From an uncultured Acetatifactor sp. (lineage in GTDB: Bacteria > Bacillota > Clostridia > Lachnospirales > Lachnospiraceae), in assembly GCA_934394665.1 (NCBI GenBank), contig CAKRRS010000024.1:1-33046 (forward strand): a stretch of 33,046 bases of DNA, written 5' to 3'. Both the position numbers and the translations under genes were made by a program. The notes under the pieces were generated by a model. The model worked only from the letters and a program-made list of their open reading frames with translations. It was not told the DNA's origin and ran no database searches. Shown one piece after another: positions 8,739 to 16,661 of the stretch (positions are counted from its first letter, which is position 1; the number at the start of each line of letters is the position of its first letter).

Positions 8739-9437
8739 TCATCCTACCTTATATCCGGTTCCCCATACCACCTTCAGGTATCTGGGTTCCTTCGGATTAC
8801 GCTCTATTTTCTCTCTGATATGGCGGATATGCACGGCAATGGTATTGTCTGCACCGATTGCCTGCATGTGCCAAATGGATTCGTAGATCTGACTGATCGA
8901 AAGCACCTTTCCACTCTCCTGCACCAGGAGTCTTAAGATCTTATATTCGATGGGTGTCATCTTCACATCACGACCGTCTACCGTGACCGTGCGGTTCCTG
9001 TCGTTGATCTCCAGACCGTCTACGCGATAGATTTTATCAATATTTTCGCAGAGGTTCACCAGCTGCAGATAGCGGCGGAGCTGTGATTTGACTCTCGCCA
9101 GCAGTTCCAGCGGATTGTAACCGATTGACACATAGTCGTCCGCACCGGCATTCAATGCCATGATTTTCGCGGTTTCCGCTTTCTGTGCCGATATGATAAT
9201 GATGGGGATTGTCGTCATATTGCGAATCTCTGTGATCAGTTCGATCCCATCGCCCCATCCTGTGCCGTCCAGCTCTACATCCAGCAAAAGAAGCTGAATT
9301 GCCTGTGCTCTCAACAGTTCCTTTAACTGCGCCTTTCCCGTTACCGCGATCATCTTCATTCCTTCCCCTGCGAGAAGCGCACTCATCGTCTCTGCTACAC
9401 CTGTATTGTTATTGTAAACCGCAACCTTTCTCTCCAT
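8739..9437 (-). CDS. OmpR/PhoB-type regulator with an atypical receiver
   Basis: A 232-residue protein with an N-terminal receiver fold (1-120) and a C-terminal winged-helix DNA-binding domain (about 135-232, ending YLKVVWGTGYKVG). The phospho-acceptor position Asp53 (LLLLDVELDG) and a Ser at 83 are kept. However, the acidic pair is replaced by Asn9-Asn10 (VAVYNNN), and the invariant Lys with its following Pro-Phe is replaced by Ile-Gly-Tyr (DDYVSIGYNP). Such receivers usually cannot be phosphorylated conventionally, so it may act as a phosphorylation-independent or ligand-responsive regulator (inference). No kinase gene is adjacent, and it appears monocistronic, with its own terminator. Confidence 0.92.
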   Translation of the reverse strand: MERKVAVYNNNTGVAETMSALLAGEGMKMIAVTGKAQLKELLRAQAIQLLLLDVELDGTGWGDGIELITEIRNMTTIPIIIISAQKAETAKIMALNAGADDYVSIGYNPLELLARVKSQLRRYLQLVNLCENIDKIYRVDGLEINDRNRTVTVDGRDVKMTPIEYKILRLLVQESGKVLSISQIYESIWHMQAIGADNTIAVHIRHIREKIERNPKEPRYLKVVWGTGYKVG

Positions 9438-9554
9438 GCTTTACACCTTACCGCCTTTCGTACTGTCAATTCTCAGATATTTGTCGTATCGTCCGCTCCC
9501 CATGATCTGCTTTCACTCTATTCTGTAAATGTATATTTTCTGCATCGTAATTAT

Positions 9555-9597
9555 TAAAAAATCACCCTACAATATACTAGACGTAATTGCAGGGTGA
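9555..9597 (-). terminator. Rho-independent terminator after truA
   Basis: Minus strand: TCACCCT-g-CAAT pairs with ATTG-t-AGGGTGA across one mismatch and is followed by six Us. It lies 20 nt past the truA stop and ends the engB-permease-truA operon. Confidence 0.8.
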
Positions 9598-9617
9598 AAA
9601 GTTGCACGTTTTTTTAT

Positions 9618-10358
9618 TTATGAATAAAATACTTCTTCCAGTACTAATCCTTTTGCCGGGACAAGGGGACCGGCCAGACTTCTGTCCCCGGAAGAGAGCA
9701 CTCCTACCACGCTCTCCGGTGTCCGCTCTCCCTTTCCGACTTCCAGAAGGGTGCCCATCAGGATGCGGATCATATGATGTAAAAAGCCGTTACCGGTAAA
9801 TACAAATTCGATTCTGTTCCCGATACCTTCGATCCGGATCTCGTCAATCCGGCGTACCGTAGATTTTTTACTCTTTTTTGCGGAAGTAAATGCCTTAAAA
9901 TCATGTTCTCCCAGTAAAAATGCCGCAGCCGTCCGCATCGCTTCGATATCCAGCTTTGCAGGTTCCGCCACCGCATATCGCCTCCAGAACACATCAGGGA
10001 TCTCACTGTTGATGATACGGTAGCGATATCTCTTCCCTGTAGCATTCAGGCGGCTGTGAAAACGCGGTGCCGCTTCCGATACCTCTGCCACTGCGATATC
10101 TTCCGGCAGATAGCGATTACACTCCTCCAATAGCTTTTCTGTGCTGATCTGGGATTCTGTGTGAAAATTAGCCACCTGTCCCAGCGCATGCACACCGGCA
10201 TCCGTTCGCCCACTTGCGGAGATCTCAATGGGTTCTCCACATATTTTCGACAAAAGTGCTTCCATTTTTCCCTGAATCGTATTCTCTGTGGAAGTCTGCT
10301 TCTGCCAGCCCTGATATCTGGTTCCTTCATATTGCAGTCGCAGTCTGATATTTCTCAT
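9618..10358 (-). CDS. truA: tRNA pseudouridine(38-40) synthase TruA
   Basis: A 246-residue protein, normal for the family. It converts uridines 38-40 of the anticodon stem of many tRNAs to pseudouridine. The catalytic Asp53 lies in SGRTDAGVHALGQ, and a second conserved block GNGFLHHMIRILMG is near residue 190. Its ATG overlaps the stop of the AI-2E-type permease gene (ATGA-type overlap of 4 nt), so it is translationally coupled as the last gene of the engB operon. Confidence 0.97.
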   Translation of the reverse strand: MRNIRLRLQYEGTRYQGWQKQTSTENTIQGKMEALLSKICGEPIEISASGRTDAGVHALGQVANFHTESQISTEKLLEECNRYLPEDIAVAEVSEAAPRFHSRLNATGKRYRYRIINSEIPDVFWRRYAVAEPAKLDIEAMRTAAAFLLGEHDFKAFTSAKKSKKSTVRRIDEIRIEGIGNRIEFVFTGNGFLHHMIRILMGTLLEVGKGERTPESVVGVLSSGDRSLAGPLVPAKGLVLEEVFYS

Positions 10359-11626
10359 GATTTCTTTTCTTTCTGTTTTTTCGCAGAGGCATCTTTTCGA
10401 GCTTCTTTTTGGGCTTCTTTTCGAGCCTCTTCCTCTGCCGCCTGTCTGGACAGTTCCTCGCTCAGTCTCCGGTCTCTCTCCTGCATCTGCCGTACTTCGT
10501 CCATATCCTCCGGCTTCAGTCTGCGGAAATGATTGATCCCCGCTGTCAGGATCTTCACGCTGTCCTTGGTCGTCTGTAAAGCCCCCTCCTGATACATGGT
10601 AAGGGCGATCAGTCCGACCGGAACTGCCACGATCATTCCTACGACACCGCCCAGCTTATATCCTATGTACAGGAGAAACAGGGTCGGCAGAGGCGGCATT
10701 CCCACGGAATCTCCCACGATCTTCGGCTGGATCAGCTGACGCGCCAGCTGTCCGCTACCCCAGATGATCAGCAGTCCTATGGCCATTTTATAATCCGAGC
10801 TTAAAATTTTGATAATGGCCCAGGGGACCATGACGGTTCCGGTTCCAAAGAAGGGCAGGAAATCCAGAAATGCGATTCCCAGTGCGATCAGCAACGCATA
10901 GTCTACCTGCAGAACAGCAAATCCGATGACTAATAGCAGATACATCCACACTTCAATCTTAAGCTGTGCCTTGAGATATCCGCCTACTGCTTTGACCAGT
11001 CCACGCTTCAGCATATAATACCAGGACAGTACTTCCGCCGGTGTATGCTTACGGAACCATGTTGCCAGCTGATCCCTCTCTGCTACGAAGAAATAGGAAG
11101 AAAGCAGTGCCATGATCAGTCCGATCAGAATCGAAGGAACCTGCTTGGCAAAATTGCCCACGGCATTGATCGTAGGGGTGCCGATCTTACCCAGCAGATC
11201 TCCCACATAGCTTCCGATCTGATTGATGACATCCATGATGCTCTGCTGTACATCTGTGGGAAAACGGTTATAGATAACGCTCAGGTTCTGTCCGATATCG
11301 GCAAAATCATGTTCCGCACTGTCCCAGATATCCGGCAGTGCACCGATCAGTCCCATGATCTCATCGGTTAGCTTCGCCCCTACCAGATAAAGGATCAATA
11401 TCACCAGTGCAATGACTGCCACGATGACAAATGCACTTCCCGCTTTTCGCTTGATCTTTACCTTTTCCTCAAAAAAACGAACCAAAGGACTGGCGATCAA
11501 CGCGATGATCCAGCCTGCCACAAACGGTGCAAAGAATACTAACAGCTTTGGCACCAGGAAAACGATCAACATCAATATAATAAACGCCACACCCAGATTC
11601 ACTAAGGCTTTACAATATTTCTTCAT
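10355..11626 (-). CDS. AI-2E family transporter / YtvI-like integral membrane protein
   Basis: A 423-residue membrane protein of the PF01594 family. Two long N-terminal helices (about 10-42 and 62-90), a soluble amphipathic middle, and about five helices up to residue 370 fit the usual eight-segment plan. The block ALGIAFLDFLPFFGTG is a family hallmark. In spore formers the closest relatives are YtvI-type proteins. A highly charged tail of about 45 residues rich in Glu, Arg, Lys and Ala (such as EEEARKEAQKEARKDA) follows the membrane part and is probably a helix. It lies between engB and truA. Substrate is unknown; the AI-2 link is inherited from the family name only. Confidence 0.87.
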   Translation of the reverse strand: MKKYCKALVNLGVAFIILMLIVFLVPKLLVFFAPFVAGWIIALIASPLVRFFEEKVKIKRKAGSAFVIVAVIALVILILYLVGAKLTDEIMGLIGALPDIWDSAEHDFADIGQNLSVIYNRFPTDVQQSIMDVINQIGSYVGDLLGKIGTPTINAVGNFAKQVPSILIGLIMALLSSYFFVAERDQLATWFRKHTPAEVLSWYYMLKRGLVKAVGGYLKAQLKIEVWMYLLLVIGFAVLQVDYALLIALGIAFLDFLPFFGTGTVMVPWAIIKILSSDYKMAIGLLIIWGSGQLARQLIQPKIVGDSVGMPPLPTLFLLYIGYKLGGVVGMIVAVPVGLIALTMYQEGALQTTKDSVKILTAGINHFRRLKPEDMDEVRQMQERDRRLSEELSRQAAEEEARKEAQKEARKDASAKKQKEKKS

Positions 11627-11681
11627 ATACCCTCACTCTCTCACGCATTCTGCCTTCTACGCATATTCATCATTCCACTAT

Positions 11682-12287
11682 CTATTCCTGTGCAGGATTC
11701 TCCGCCGCCAGAACGCTGTCCAGGATCTCGTAGATTTCCTCTCTGCCCTGCTTCGTCTGTGCAGAGTAAGGAATGATCTGTGTATCCGCTCCCGCCTGTA
11801 AGGTGGTGCGGATCAGTTTCACCTGCTTCTGGATCTGGCTGCGATTGATCTTATCCAGTTTCGTCGCGATAATGATAGGATCATAGCCGTTACGGCGGAT
11901 CCAGTCATACATGATCCGGTCGTTTTCCGAAGGCGCATGCCGGATATCGATCAATAAAAACACAAGTTTCAGCTGTTTCGATTTATGTAGATAATCTTCG
12001 ATCATCTTGCCCCACTGGGCTTTCACATGCTCATTGGCCTGTGCATAGCCGTAACCCGGCAGATCGACGAAATAGATTTCATCATTAATATTGTAATAGT
12101 TGATCGTCTGTGTCTTTCCCGGCTGGGCACTGGTTCTCGCCAGTGATTTGCGGTTCATCAGTCCGTTGATCAGAGAGGATTTGCCCACATTACTTTTCCC
12201 GGCAAATGCCACTTCGGGATGTATATTTTCCGGAAGCTTACTGGTAATTCCGCAAACAGTTTCCAGATTCACATTTTTTATAACCAT
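11682..12287 (-). CDS. engB: Ribosome biogenesis GTPase EngB (YsxC/YihA)
   Basis: A 201-residue GTPase required for large ribosomal subunit assembly. G1 is GKSNVGKSS (about 30-38), G3 is DLPGYGYA and G4 is TKLDK. I place the start at ATG 12287, which has GAGG 6 nt upstream; the in-frame ATG at 12299 overlaps that site. It is the first gene of the operon with the AI-2E-type permease and truA. Its leader contains the four-hairpin element A. Confidence 0.95.
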   Translation of the reverse strand: MVIKNVNLETVCGITSKLPENIHPEVAFAGKSNVGKSSLINGLMNRKSLARTSAQPGKTQTINYYNINDEIYFVDLPGYGYAQANEHVKAQWGKMIEDYLHKSKQLKLVFLLIDIRHAPSENDRIMYDWIRRNGYDPIIIATKLDKINRSQIQKQVKLIRTTLQAGADTQIIPYSAQTKQGREEIYEILDSVLAAENPAQE

Positions 12288-12300
12288 AGTAATCCTCATT

Positions 12301-12435
12301 TCTGAGCGACTTTGTCGCGAAGAGGCGAAGTGAAATTCGCGTAGGCGATTTCACTTCTGACATCAAAGCTATTTGCTTTCGCTCAGAAGCAAATAGCCGT
12401 GTGAAAAAATATGCTATCAAGCATATTTTTCACAC
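12301..12435 (-). repeat. Four-hairpin intergenic element A
   Basis: Four consecutive hairpins, in plus-strand order: GCGAC/GTCGC (12306-12318), GAAGTGAAAT/ATTTCACTTC with inner CGC/GCG (12327-12357), an 11-bp stem GCTATTTGCTT/AAGCAAATAGC (12368-12397), and a long AT-rich palindrome with GTGTG/CACAC ends (12399-12435). In addition, TCTGAGCGA (12301-12309) is exactly complementary to TCGCTCAGA (12379-12387) in the loop and inner edge of the third hairpin, allowing a pseudoknot or switch. It lies beyond the clpX terminator, in the engB leader. It matches element B in architecture. Strand is inferred from transcription direction. Confidence 0.75.
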
Positions 12436-12476
12436 TAATACCCATGCCTTTCCGCAGCCTAAAACATTTTTTCGCA

Positions 12477-12510
12477 CAAAACGCTGCCCTGTGGTAACCA
12501 CAAGGCAGCG
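12477..12510 (-). terminator. Rho-independent terminator after clpX
   Basis: Minus strand: CGCTGCCTTGTGG and CCACAGGGCAGCG form a 13-position stem with one mismatch and a 3-nt loop, followed by UUUUG. It lies just past the clpX stop. Confidence 0.85.
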
Positions 12511-12516
12511 CCTGCA

Positions 12517-13779
12517 TTATTTTGCCTTTTTCAAAGATTCTCCGCGAATCGTGAGCGGCTCGCTCTCTCCCTCCACCGCTGCCTTGGTGACAACACATTC
12601 CTCAATGGTGTCATCCGAAGGGATCTCATACATAGTATCCATCATTACGGACTCCATAATGGAACGTAAGCCTCTGGCACCGGTCTTGCGCTCCAACGCC
12701 TTATCGGCAATTGCTTCTACGGCATCCTGCTCGAAATCCAGTTTCACATTATCCATCTGGAACAGCTTCTGATACTGTTTTACCAACGCATTCTTAGGCT
12801 CCTGCAAAATGCGGATCAAGGCCTCTCTGTCCAGTCCCCGTAAGGATACGCAGATAGGCACACGTCCAACAAACTCAGGAATCAGACCGAATTTCACCAG
12901 ATCGTGCGGCGTTACTTCCTGTAACAGCTCACTGATATCCTTGTCCTCTCTGTGACCCAGCTCGGTGTTGAAACCGATCGCCTTGCGGTCAAGTCTGGAC
13001 TCTACGATCTTCTCCAGTCCGTCGAACGCACCGCCGCAGATGAAGAGGATATTGGTGGTATCGATCTGGATCAGCTCCTGATGAGGATGTTTTCTGCCGC
13101 CCTGGGGAGGTACGCTTGCCACCGTACCCTCGATGATCTTAAGCAGTGCCTGTTGTACGCCTTCACCGGAGACATCACGGGTGATAGAAACATTCTCACT
13201 CTTCTTCGTGATCTTATCGATCTCATCAATATACACAATACCGTACTGTGCACGCTCTACGTCATAATCTGCTGCCTGAATCAGCTTTAACAGAATATTC
13301 TCTACATCCTCGCCCACATAACCGGCCTCAGTCAGAGTCGTTGCATCTGCAATGGCAAACGGAACATTGATGATCTTTGCCAGTGTCTGTGCCAGATAGG
13401 TCTTACCGGAACCGGTAGGTCCTACCATGATGATATTACTCTTCTGCAGTTCCACATCATTCAGATCCTTGGGAGCCGTCACTCTCTTGTAGTGATTGTA
13501 CACCGCAACAGAGAGCACTTTCTTCGCCTCTTCCTGTCCGATGACATATTCATCCAGGAACTTCTTGATTTCCTTGGGTTTGAGAAGATTGATGTCCGGA
13601 GCCGCGGTCTCTTCCACTTCTTCGTCTTCCAGCTCTTCCTCCAGGATGTCTGCGCAGATATCCACGCACTCATCACAGATATATACCCCGGCAGGTCCGG
13701 CGATCAGCTTGCGGACCTGGCTCTGGGTTTTGTTACAAAATGAACATCTAATGTCATTTCCAGAATTTTTTCCTGCCAT
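12517..13779 (-). CDS. clpX: ATP-dependent Clp protease ATP-binding subunit ClpX
   Basis: A 420-residue AAA+ unfoldase, full length. The N-terminal zinc-binding domain has Cys12, Cys15, Cys35 and Cys38 (CSFC and CDEC). Walker A is GPTGSGKT and Walker B is VYIDEIDK. The sensor-2 region contains [10 protein letters not shown]. The ClpP-docking loop region (IGF motif) is seen as KAIGFN. It unfolds tagged substrates and feeds them to ClpP, encoded immediately upstream. The 164-nt gap to clpP holds element B, so coupling between the two may pass through that RNA structure. Confidence 0.98.
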   Translation of the reverse strand: MAGKNSGNDIRCSFCNKTQSQVRKLIAGPAGVYICDECVDICADILEEELEDEEVEETAAPDINLLKPKEIKKFLDEYVIGQEEAKKVLSVAVYNHYKRVTAPKDLNDVELQKSNIIMVGPTGSGKTYLAQTLAKIINVPFAIADATTLTEAGYVGEDVENILLKLIQAADYDVERAQYGIVYIDEIDKITKKSENVSITRDVSGEGVQQALLKIIEGTVASVPPQGGRKHPHQELIQIDTTNILFICGGAFDGLEKIVESRLDRKAIGFNTELGHREDKDISELLQEVTPHDLVKFGLIPEFVGRVPICVSLRGLDREALIRILQEPKNALVKQYQKLFQMDNVKLDFEQDAVEAIADKALERKTGARGLRSIMESVMMDTMYEIPSDDTIEECVVTKAAVEGESEPLTIRGESLKKAK

Positions 13780-13815
13780 TACTACTATACTCCTGTTATA
13801 TTATCTCCTTCCGAA

Positions 13816-13944
13816 GACGCCGTTTTTGCGTCGTAGGAAACGCGAGCCAAATTTCATATTTGACTCTGCGATAAAAGCTACTTTGTGCCGTATGCGGCAC
13901 AAATAGCTGTGTAAAAAATATGCTATCACGCATATTTTTTACAC
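13816..13944 (-). repeat. Four-hairpin intergenic element B
   Basis: Same order of hairpins as element A: GACGC/GCGTC (13816-13832), CGCGAGCCAAAT/ATTTGACTCTGCG (13841-13870, with mismatches), a 14-bp stem AGCTACTTTGTGCCG/CGGCACAAATAGCT with one bulge (13876-13908), and a long AT-rich palindrome with GTGTA/TACAC ends (13909-13944). The last one overlaps the clpP stop codon. The stem sequences differ from element A while pairing is kept. It lies in the clpP-clpX gap. Confidence 0.75.
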
Positions 13945-14531
13945 TATGCCTCGTGGAAGGTGATCACCTTATCGATCAGACCGTACTCGCAAGCTTCCTC
14001 GGCGCTCTTCCAGTTATCTCTCTCTGTGTCGGCGCAGATGGTCTCGTAATCCTTACCGGTGTTCTCAGCCAGCATACGGTTCAACTTTTCCTTGGTACGA
14101 AGGATGTGCTTTGCTGCGATCTCAATCTCGGTTGCCTGACCCTGGGTACCGCCCAGCGGCTGATGAATCATAATCTCTGCGTTCGGAAGCGCGTAACGTT
14201 TGCCTTTGGTACCACCTGCTAACAGGAAAGCACCCATGCTGGCTGCCATGCCGATACATACGGTAGAAACATCACACTTGATATATTTCATGGTATCATA
14301 GATTGCCATGCCTGCGGTAACACTTCCTCCCGGGCTGTTGATATACAGGTGGATATCCTTGTCCGGATCCTCTGCTTCCAAAAACAGCAGCTGTGCCACT
14401 ACAATGCTGGCAGAAGTCTCATTGACTTCCTCTCCCAGGAAAATAATTCTGTCCTTCAACAATCTGGAATAAATATCATAAGACCGTTCACCCTTGCTGG
14501 TCTGTTCAATGACATAAGGTACTAAACTCAT
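13944..14531 (-). CDS. clpP: ATP-dependent Clp protease proteolytic subunit ClpP
   Basis: A 195-residue serine protease. The catalytic triad is Ser98 (GMAASMGAF), His123 (MIHQP) and Asp172 (ERDNW), at the normal family spacing. It forms the tetradecameric proteolytic chamber used with ClpX. The ATG at 14531 is preceded by GGAGG at 9 nt. The gene has its own candidate promoter and is separated from tig by a terminator. No CtsR-type tandem GGTCAAA operator was seen upstream. Confidence 0.98.
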   Translation of the reverse strand: MSLVPYVIEQTSKGERSYDIYSRLLKDRIIFLGEEVNETSASIVVAQLLFLEAEDPDKDIHLYINSPGGSVTAGMAIYDTMKYIKCDVSTVCIGMAASMGAFLLAGGTKGKRYALPNAEIMIHQPLGGTQGQATEIEIAAKHILRTKEKLNRMLAENTGKDYETICADTERDNWKSAEEACEYGLIDKVITFHEA

Positions 14532-14568
14532 ATTCTAAAACCTCCATTGCTTTCTGATTAATACTACT

Positions 14569-14597
14569 ATGGTATCCTACTTAGTAAGCTTTTTCAA
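14569..14597 (-). promoter_or_regulatory. Candidate sigma-A promoter of clpP
   Basis: Minus strand: TTGAAA (14592-14597), 17-nt spacer, TACCAT (14569-14574), about 40 nt upstream of the clpP start and downstream of the tig terminator. Confidence 0.45.
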
Positions 14598-14656
14598 CGA
14601 GATTCCGAAGATTTAATAAAAAATTAGGAACTTTACTTTGTTTTAATAAAGTTATT

Positions 14657-14690
14657 TTAATAAAGAAAGCGGACATGGCAGTCCGCTTTC
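14657..14690 (-). terminator. Terminator after tig
   Basis: Minus strand: GAAAGCGGAC-tgccat-GTCCGCTTTC, a 10-bp perfect stem, followed by UUUAUUAAAAU. The U-tract is interrupted, so read-through to clpP is possible. Confidence 0.7.
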
Positions 14691-14717
14691 TCTTCGTATC
14701 GTATCTTAAAGCATTTC

Positions 14718-16067
14718 TTATGCTTCTTCAGGCTTCTCTTCTGCTGCCTTTTCCTTCTTGGTGGTCTTCTTGGCTGCAGCCTTTGCTTCCTTAGCATTAT
14801 CTACGATGAAATCAGCTGCCTTTCTTACGCAGATATCTTCCCTTACCTGCTTAGCGCCCTGCTCACCCAGAAGCTCTTTTACCTTGTCTGCTTCCATCTG
14901 ATAAGCTTCTGCCATGCTCTTAACTTCTGCTTCGAAATCCTCATCGGACGCTTCCATCTTCTCAGCAGCCGCTACAGCTTCCAGAACCAGACGGGACTGG
15001 ATTCTCTTCAGTGCTTCGGGCTTCAGCTGCTCCATCATGGTCTGAGCGGTCAGGCCGGTGAACTGCATGTACTGCTCCAGAGTAAGTCCCTGTGCCTGGA
15101 TTCTCTGAGCGAAGTTCTCTAACAGCTGTCTCTGCTGGGTCTCGATCATAGCATCGGGAATCTCCATCTGTGCATCCTCGATGACTGCATCCAGAACTGC
15201 CTCTTCCTTAGCGATCTTAGCTTCCTCTTCCTTTTTGGAAGTCAGCTTCTTCTGTACATCTTCTCTATACTCAGCCATGGTATCAAAATCAGATACTTCG
15301 CTTGCGAACTCGTCATCCAGCTCAGGAAGCTGCTTCTCCTTGATCTCCTTCACAGTGCACTTGAATACTGCAGGCTTGCCTGCCAGTTCTTCTGCATGGT
15401 AATCCTCGGGGAAGGTTACATTTACTTCTGTCTCTTCATTCAGTTTCGCGCCAACCAGTGCCTCTTCGAATCCGGGAATGAAAGAACCGGAACCGATGGT
15501 CAGAGGATAGTTCTCACCCTTGCCGCCTTCGAATGCAATACCGTCTACGAAACCTTCGAAGTCGATTACGGTCATATCGCCGTCCTTCACGGCACGGTCT
15601 TCTACATTGATGGTTCTTGCATTGCTCTCACGCTCTTTGTTGATCTCAGCGTCAACTTCTTCATCACTTACCTTGATCTCGATCTTGTCAACCTTGACAC
15701 CCTTGTACTTACCAAGCGTAACTTCCGGCTTCAGAGCTACTTCTGCGGTAAAGATGAAAGGCTTGCCGGCCTCTAACTGGGTCACATCGATCTTCGGAGA
15801 AGATACGACCTGCTCCTCACACTCTTCCAGAGCCTTATCATAAGCATCGGGGATCAGTGCATTGGCAGCATCCTCGTAGAATACGGACTTGCCGTACATC
15901 TGCTCGATCATCTTACGGGGTGCTTTGCCCTTGCGGAAACCGGGAATGCTGATCTTGTTCTTATTCTTCTGGTAAGCACCTTCAATTGCCTTCTCCAGTT
16001 CTTCAGCAGATACTTCGATGGTCAGCTTGGCCATGTTTTTCTCTAACTTTTCAACCTGTAAACTCAT
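14718..16067 (-). CDS. tig: Trigger factor, ribosome-associated chaperone
   Basis: A 449-residue protein with the three trigger-factor parts: an N-terminal ribosome-binding domain including the signature GFRKGKAPRKMIE (about 43-55), a central FKBP-type prolyl isomerase domain (about 160-245), and a helical C-terminal chaperone domain. It ends in a Lys/Ala/Glu-rich tail (KKTTKKEKAAEEKPEEA). It binds nascent chains at the ribosome exit tunnel. The ATG at 16067 follows an AGGAGG site. Its promoter lies inside an inverted repeat. Confidence 0.98.
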   Translation of the reverse strand: MSLQVEKLEKNMAKLTIEVSAEELEKAIEGAYQKNKNKISIPGFRKGKAPRKMIEQMYGKSVFYEDAANALIPDAYDKALEECEEQVVSSPKIDVTQLEAGKPFIFTAEVALKPEVTLGKYKGVKVDKIEIKVSDEEVDAEINKERESNARTINVEDRAVKDGDMTVIDFEGFVDGIAFEGGKGENYPLTIGSGSFIPGFEEALVGAKLNEETEVNVTFPEDYHAEELAGKPAVFKCTVKEIKEKQLPELDDEFASEVSDFDTMAEYREDVQKKLTSKKEEEAKIAKEEAVLDAVIEDAQMEIPDAMIETQQRQLLENFAQRIQAQGLTLEQYMQFTGLTAQTMMEQLKPEALKRIQSRLVLEAVAAAEKMEASDEDFEAEVKSMAEAYQMEADKVKELLGEQGAKQVREDICVRKAADFIVDNAKEAKAAAKKTTKKEKAAEEKPEEA

Positions 16068-16114
16068 TATAACATTTCCTCCTTTATACCCTTGCGGGTC
16101 TGTATCCAGTCGCA

Positions 16115-16154
16115 GTCATTTTGCAATTATAGCACAAGTCTGGCAAAATGACAA
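16115..16154 (-). promoter_or_regulatory. tig promoter within a 10-bp inverted repeat
   Basis: Minus strand: TTGTCA (16149-16154), 17-nt spacer, TATAAT (16126-16131). GTCATTTTGC (16115-16124) and GCAAAATGAC (16143-16152) form a perfect inverted repeat with an 18-nt centre that contains the -10 box, and one arm overlaps the -35 box. It could be an operator. It is not a CIRCE or CtsR site. Confidence 0.65.
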
Positions 16155-16230
16155 CCCTTTTATTCCTGCGTTTTACGCGTTTTACGCCTTTTACGCGGTG
16201 TTGTATACGGTTTCATCGCTTGCTGCGTGC

Positions 16231-16521
16231 TTACAGTTTGTTTTTGTCCGAACCGGTTTCGTCCTTACGTGCATAGAGGCACTTGGAACGCACTCCCGGG
16301 ATCATCCCAAGCTTCCCGGACAGGGCACTGATTTTCTCCTGCGGAGCGTCCATCACCACACTGATGATGTTCATCTGCTTCTCATGATAAGGTATCCCCA
16401 TTCTGCCGAGGATATATTCCCCATATTCATGTAAAAGTCCGTTGATCCGGGGTGCTGCCTCCGTATCTTCTACAATGATACCAATCAAAGTTACTCGCGT
16501 GTTATCCCTGCCTGCTTCCAT
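16231..16521 (-). CDS. TM1266-family putative regulator (iron-only hydrogenase system)
   Basis: A 96-residue protein. It matches the small ACT-like TM1266 family, with blocks RVTLIGIIVED, LLHEYGEYILGRMGIPY and SALSGKLGMIPGV. Members are often encoded beside [FeFe]-hydrogenase maturation genes (hydE, hydF, hydG) and are assumed to be regulators; the molecular function is not established. Here none of those genes is visible; upstream on the same strand is an ABC importer. I chose the ATG at 16521, preceded by GGAGG, over the one at 16533. Confidence 0.82.
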   Translation of the reverse strand: MEAGRDNTRVTLIGIIVEDTEAAPRINGLLHEYGEYILGRMGIPYHEKQMNIISVVMDAPQEKISALSGKLGMIPGVRSKCLYARKDETGSDKNKL

Positions 16522-16661
16522 CGTTGCCTCCATTGTCGCGATTTGCCAAATTTATTTACGCTTCGCTTTTATGCTTTTCTTTTTGTTTTCATTATATTTT
16601 GTGCATTTTTGTAATGCTTCAGAATTCCGTTTGTGAAACCGCTCCTGCAGATATTCATCTC

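Noticed and set aside
10380..10450. Repetitive DNA in the end of the AI-2E-type permease gene as a mobile repeat
   Set aside because: It encodes the charged Glu/Arg/Lys/Ala tail in frame; the repetition follows from the amino-acid composition.
14532..16180. CtsR or HrcA operator upstream of clpP or tig
   Set aside because: No tandem GGTCAAA and no TTAGCACTC-type inverted repeat is seen; only the unrelated tig palindrome was found.
16168..16200. Tandem TTTTACGC-type repeat as a CRISPR or regulatory array
   Set aside because: Only three short units occur with no spacers; it is a minor local repeat between tig and the TM1266-like gene.
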